From: Azolla pinnata
Taxonomy: Eukaryota; Streptophyta; Polypodiopsida; Salviniales; Salviniaceae
Reading direction: 5' to 3'
DNA: 64,000 nucleotides
NCBI GenBank assembly: GCA_037176905.1
Contig: JBBBWG010019445.1
Location: 1 to 64,000 of the forward strand
Positions within the stretch are counted from its first letter, which is position 1. Each line of letters begins with the position of its first letter. Shown piece by piece: positions 61,481 through 64,000 of the stretch. A program made the position numbers and the translations under genes. The notes under the pieces are model-generated. The model was not told the origin of the DNA. It searched no databases and was given only the letters and a program-made list of their open reading frames with translations.

Positions 61481-64000
61481 AAAAAAGCACCTATAATCCC
61501 ATTACTCTCCCAAAATAGAGTAACTACTGCTAACAAAATTTCCTTGTTTTTCTCTTGAATTTTTCTCCCCATTTAAAAAAAATATTTAAAAAATGAATGA
61601 TTCCTCCCTAAGTTGGTGTTGGTTTGATCCAATGTCCCATATGTACTTAAAAAGATCTTTAAAATCAACTTTTTAATTATATTTATAAATTGTACGCAAT
61701 CAAGTATAAACGTATGGGTTTAATCCATTCTAATCCTTAAGTAATTTTCTCATTTTAGGATATTGCCAACATCTTGCAATATGACAAGAATGGGATGTAG
61801 TTATATGGCTCGATCTATACACGTACACCAATGATGCATATATCCTTTAACTTGAAAGAATTTAAGCAATGCTAAGAGTCCTTGATGTACATATCAAGCT
61901 CTCAGGTTTAATGTTTGCAATATATTTGCCCTTCATTAGCGCCTGTAGGGCAACAATATAATTAGCATTGATCCAAACAGTTTAACCAGTGATTAATTTT
62001 ATCATAATTAACATTACAAATCAGTAAAACTAGATGGCTGTGAAAAATATCTAAGCTTATAATTACAAAGCACCTCAACTGATCTAACTGAGGGATCCCC
62101 AAAATAAAATATATTATTGATCATTAGGCAACAGTATGATGGATGGATACTAACAATATTGGATATTGTATAAGAGTACTATTGAAAACAATAATCGAGT
62201 GCCCATTTGAATATAAATTCAGAAGCAAGACATCCCCAATGATGTGGGTTTGCCTGTTTTTTGGAGATGGCAGCACATGTGTGAGAAAATATAAAATGCG
62301 CGTGAACTGTACATGATCTGTGAAAGCAGCTGGTCATGAGTTGTAAAGATTGCGCAATATGGAACATTAAAATGATTTTATTACACTTCAATCCTATTGA
62401 TGTACAATTATCTTTGATATTACTGGACATTTGCCAGCTAGTTGACAGGTCTATCTACACAGGCACGTGATTGCTAGCGTATGTATTAGTGCTACATATT
62501 AACTAGGTAATATTATTCTCTCAAATCATAGAGGGCTGGATAATTCTAAGGGTACTATAAAGAGAGACTAATTGATTATATTATATTAGAGGTTAAGCAA
62601 ATTAAAAGGTGCTTATATGTTTGATGTAGAATAATACGGTAATTAATGACATGCGGTAGAAACATATACAAGTAATTAATTAGTGATCAATGATCCCTGT
62701 GTTTAGAAAATTAACCATGAAATTGACCCACATAATATTTAAATACATCCATGTGCTGTTATAATAACATATTTTTAGATCAAACAATCTTAACAAGCTT
62801 TTGTATAGCATTTAAATATACCCCTGAAATTATTAGCTGACTTGCTGATGATGAGATTAATCGAATATATGGCCAACACTAGCCTAATTATGAGCCTAAA
62901 TTTTTTGCCTATAGACTATTGATTGTGAGGATGTATTCAAATTGGTGTCGTTTCGATTAATATGGATAAATATATAATCAGTGTTAATGCCCCCGTTTTC
63001 AGCTTCAAATGTTGGTTATCTTATAATCATGTTTAGCACTCCATTATGTAAAATTTTCGTGCATAATTAGCTTACATCATCATCCGGCCTCATTGGAGAT
63101 TAAATTGTGATGAATCACGGTAATTAATCATCTCCCTTCCCTTTTTATATTATGGATTATGGTGTGTATTTTCATTATATATAAGCAGGAATTTTGTGTT
63201 GGTCTCTTAATTCTCCTCCGTGCGGTGTATGATCATCAGTCTAGAACTTAAAACTTGTAATTAATTAAAGTCTAAAGTTTCACAGATCTGAGATATTAAT
63301 CTAACTCTAGCAGAAATCTGGCAAATCGAGCCTATATTGTTCCTTAATTATGTCCTGTCATGCTATCAGTACTACAATTAACGATAATTACGAATTAATC
63401 TGCTTGAACTTGATTACACTCACAAAACGCTAATCAATTATTTGTATATAATATTGTGATATGATTATGATAGAGTATGTTCATCATTTTTAAGCCACTA
63501 ATTACAATATTATCCTACATTAAACCATTCAATGCATCTAGTAAATATGGCAGAAACAAATCAGCGCTGTTTAGAGATTAAACTCTGGTAAGAATTTCTA
63601 CCCAAGATTTTGACGTAATTTACAGGAAATAATGTGCATATTAATTGGAATTACAACAGGAACTATAATTGTGTACATGCAGTGACGAAAGTTCTATAAC
63701 AAGGTCTGAATAGCAACCATTAGACGTTGTCGGATGATTGTAGAGGGTATAAATATAGAAGATTCAATCAATTGAATGCTTTAATTTCGCTAAATTATGG
63801 TCTGATTCTTCTAAATGCTATGCATATAAGTACTGTACCAACAGAGCCAGAAATTTATTAAGGAATTTTTGAAGATTAATCAAGGCCCTAACCCTATATG
63901 ATCACGTATACTCAAGATACAATCAAAACTGTAAATCAGCTAGGATCACTTCCTTGCAGGATTGCTCACGACTTGGACAATAACTTCTTGATTAGAGAAC
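61481..64000. other. AT-rich spacer to window end
   Basis: Unique AT-rich DNA with AATTAATTA-type phrases. The minus-strand frame at 62179-62430 has no recognisable feature. No gene, RNA or further TIR copy seen. Confidence 0.55.

Overview
This is nuclear DNA from a land plant, almost certainly a flowering plant. The evidence is the gene set (a GPI-anchored lipid-transfer protein, a PB1-domain Raf-like kinase, a HAPLESS 8-like protein), the many short GT-AG introns, the AT-rich spacers and the TTTAGGG-type telomere-like repeat at 4.7 kb. GC-rich first exons beside AT-rich introns would fit a monocot or an early-diverging angiosperm, but I cannot name the species. Two runs of exactly 100 N (19213-19312 and 50420-50519) are scaffold gaps. 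I see no bacterial, organellar or viral gene and no CRISPR array.

Layout. 1-3080: intergenic DNA full of microsatellites, with a tandem segmental duplication just upstream of the first gene. 3081-6156 (+): a three-exon GPI-anchored non-specific lipid-transfer protein. Its first intron holds almost 1 kb of GGTGAT/ATCACC repeats and a telomere-like block; its second holds an array of near-perfect heat-shock elements. 6739-13123 (-): RFT1, the ER protein of N-glycan precursor assembly, converging on the LTP gene; twelve coding exons are placed and the first is not fixed. 14.5-18.4 kb: a 0.7-kb tetranucleotide repeat and a 40-bp minisatellite, with no convincing gene. 19848-25123 (+): an eight-exon PB1 plus Raf-like (B4-type) protein kinase of 1451 residues. 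25.2-28.1 kb: spacer with two minisatellites and a possible LTR remnant. 28304-32023 (+): a five-exon ALY/REF mRNA-export adaptor of 304 residues. 32-40.3 kb: AT-rich spacer with a satellite-like array (34.5-35.3 kb) and two copies of a short inverted-repeat transposon. 40378-51254 (-): a seven-exon HAPLESS 8-like protein with a UBZ4-like zinc finger, predicted at an unusual 2220 residues. 51.3-64 kb: a very AT-rich gene desert with another transposon copy, a local duplication and a decayed LINE-like fragment.

The five genes are ordinary, unrelated host genes (cell-surface lipid transfer, ER glycosylation, stress/ABA-type kinase signalling, mRNA export, a male-gametophyte factor) and do not form a cluster. 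All splice structures were assembled by hand from GT-AG sites, phase and family resemblance, and are internally in frame.

The most unusual features are not genes: a six-unit and several four-unit heat-shock elements tandemly arrayed inside an intron; a previously unnamed (to me) family of 390-460 bp non-autonomous inverted-repeat transposons with four copies in this window; and large inverted simple repeats inside introns. I did not find a clearly new biological system.
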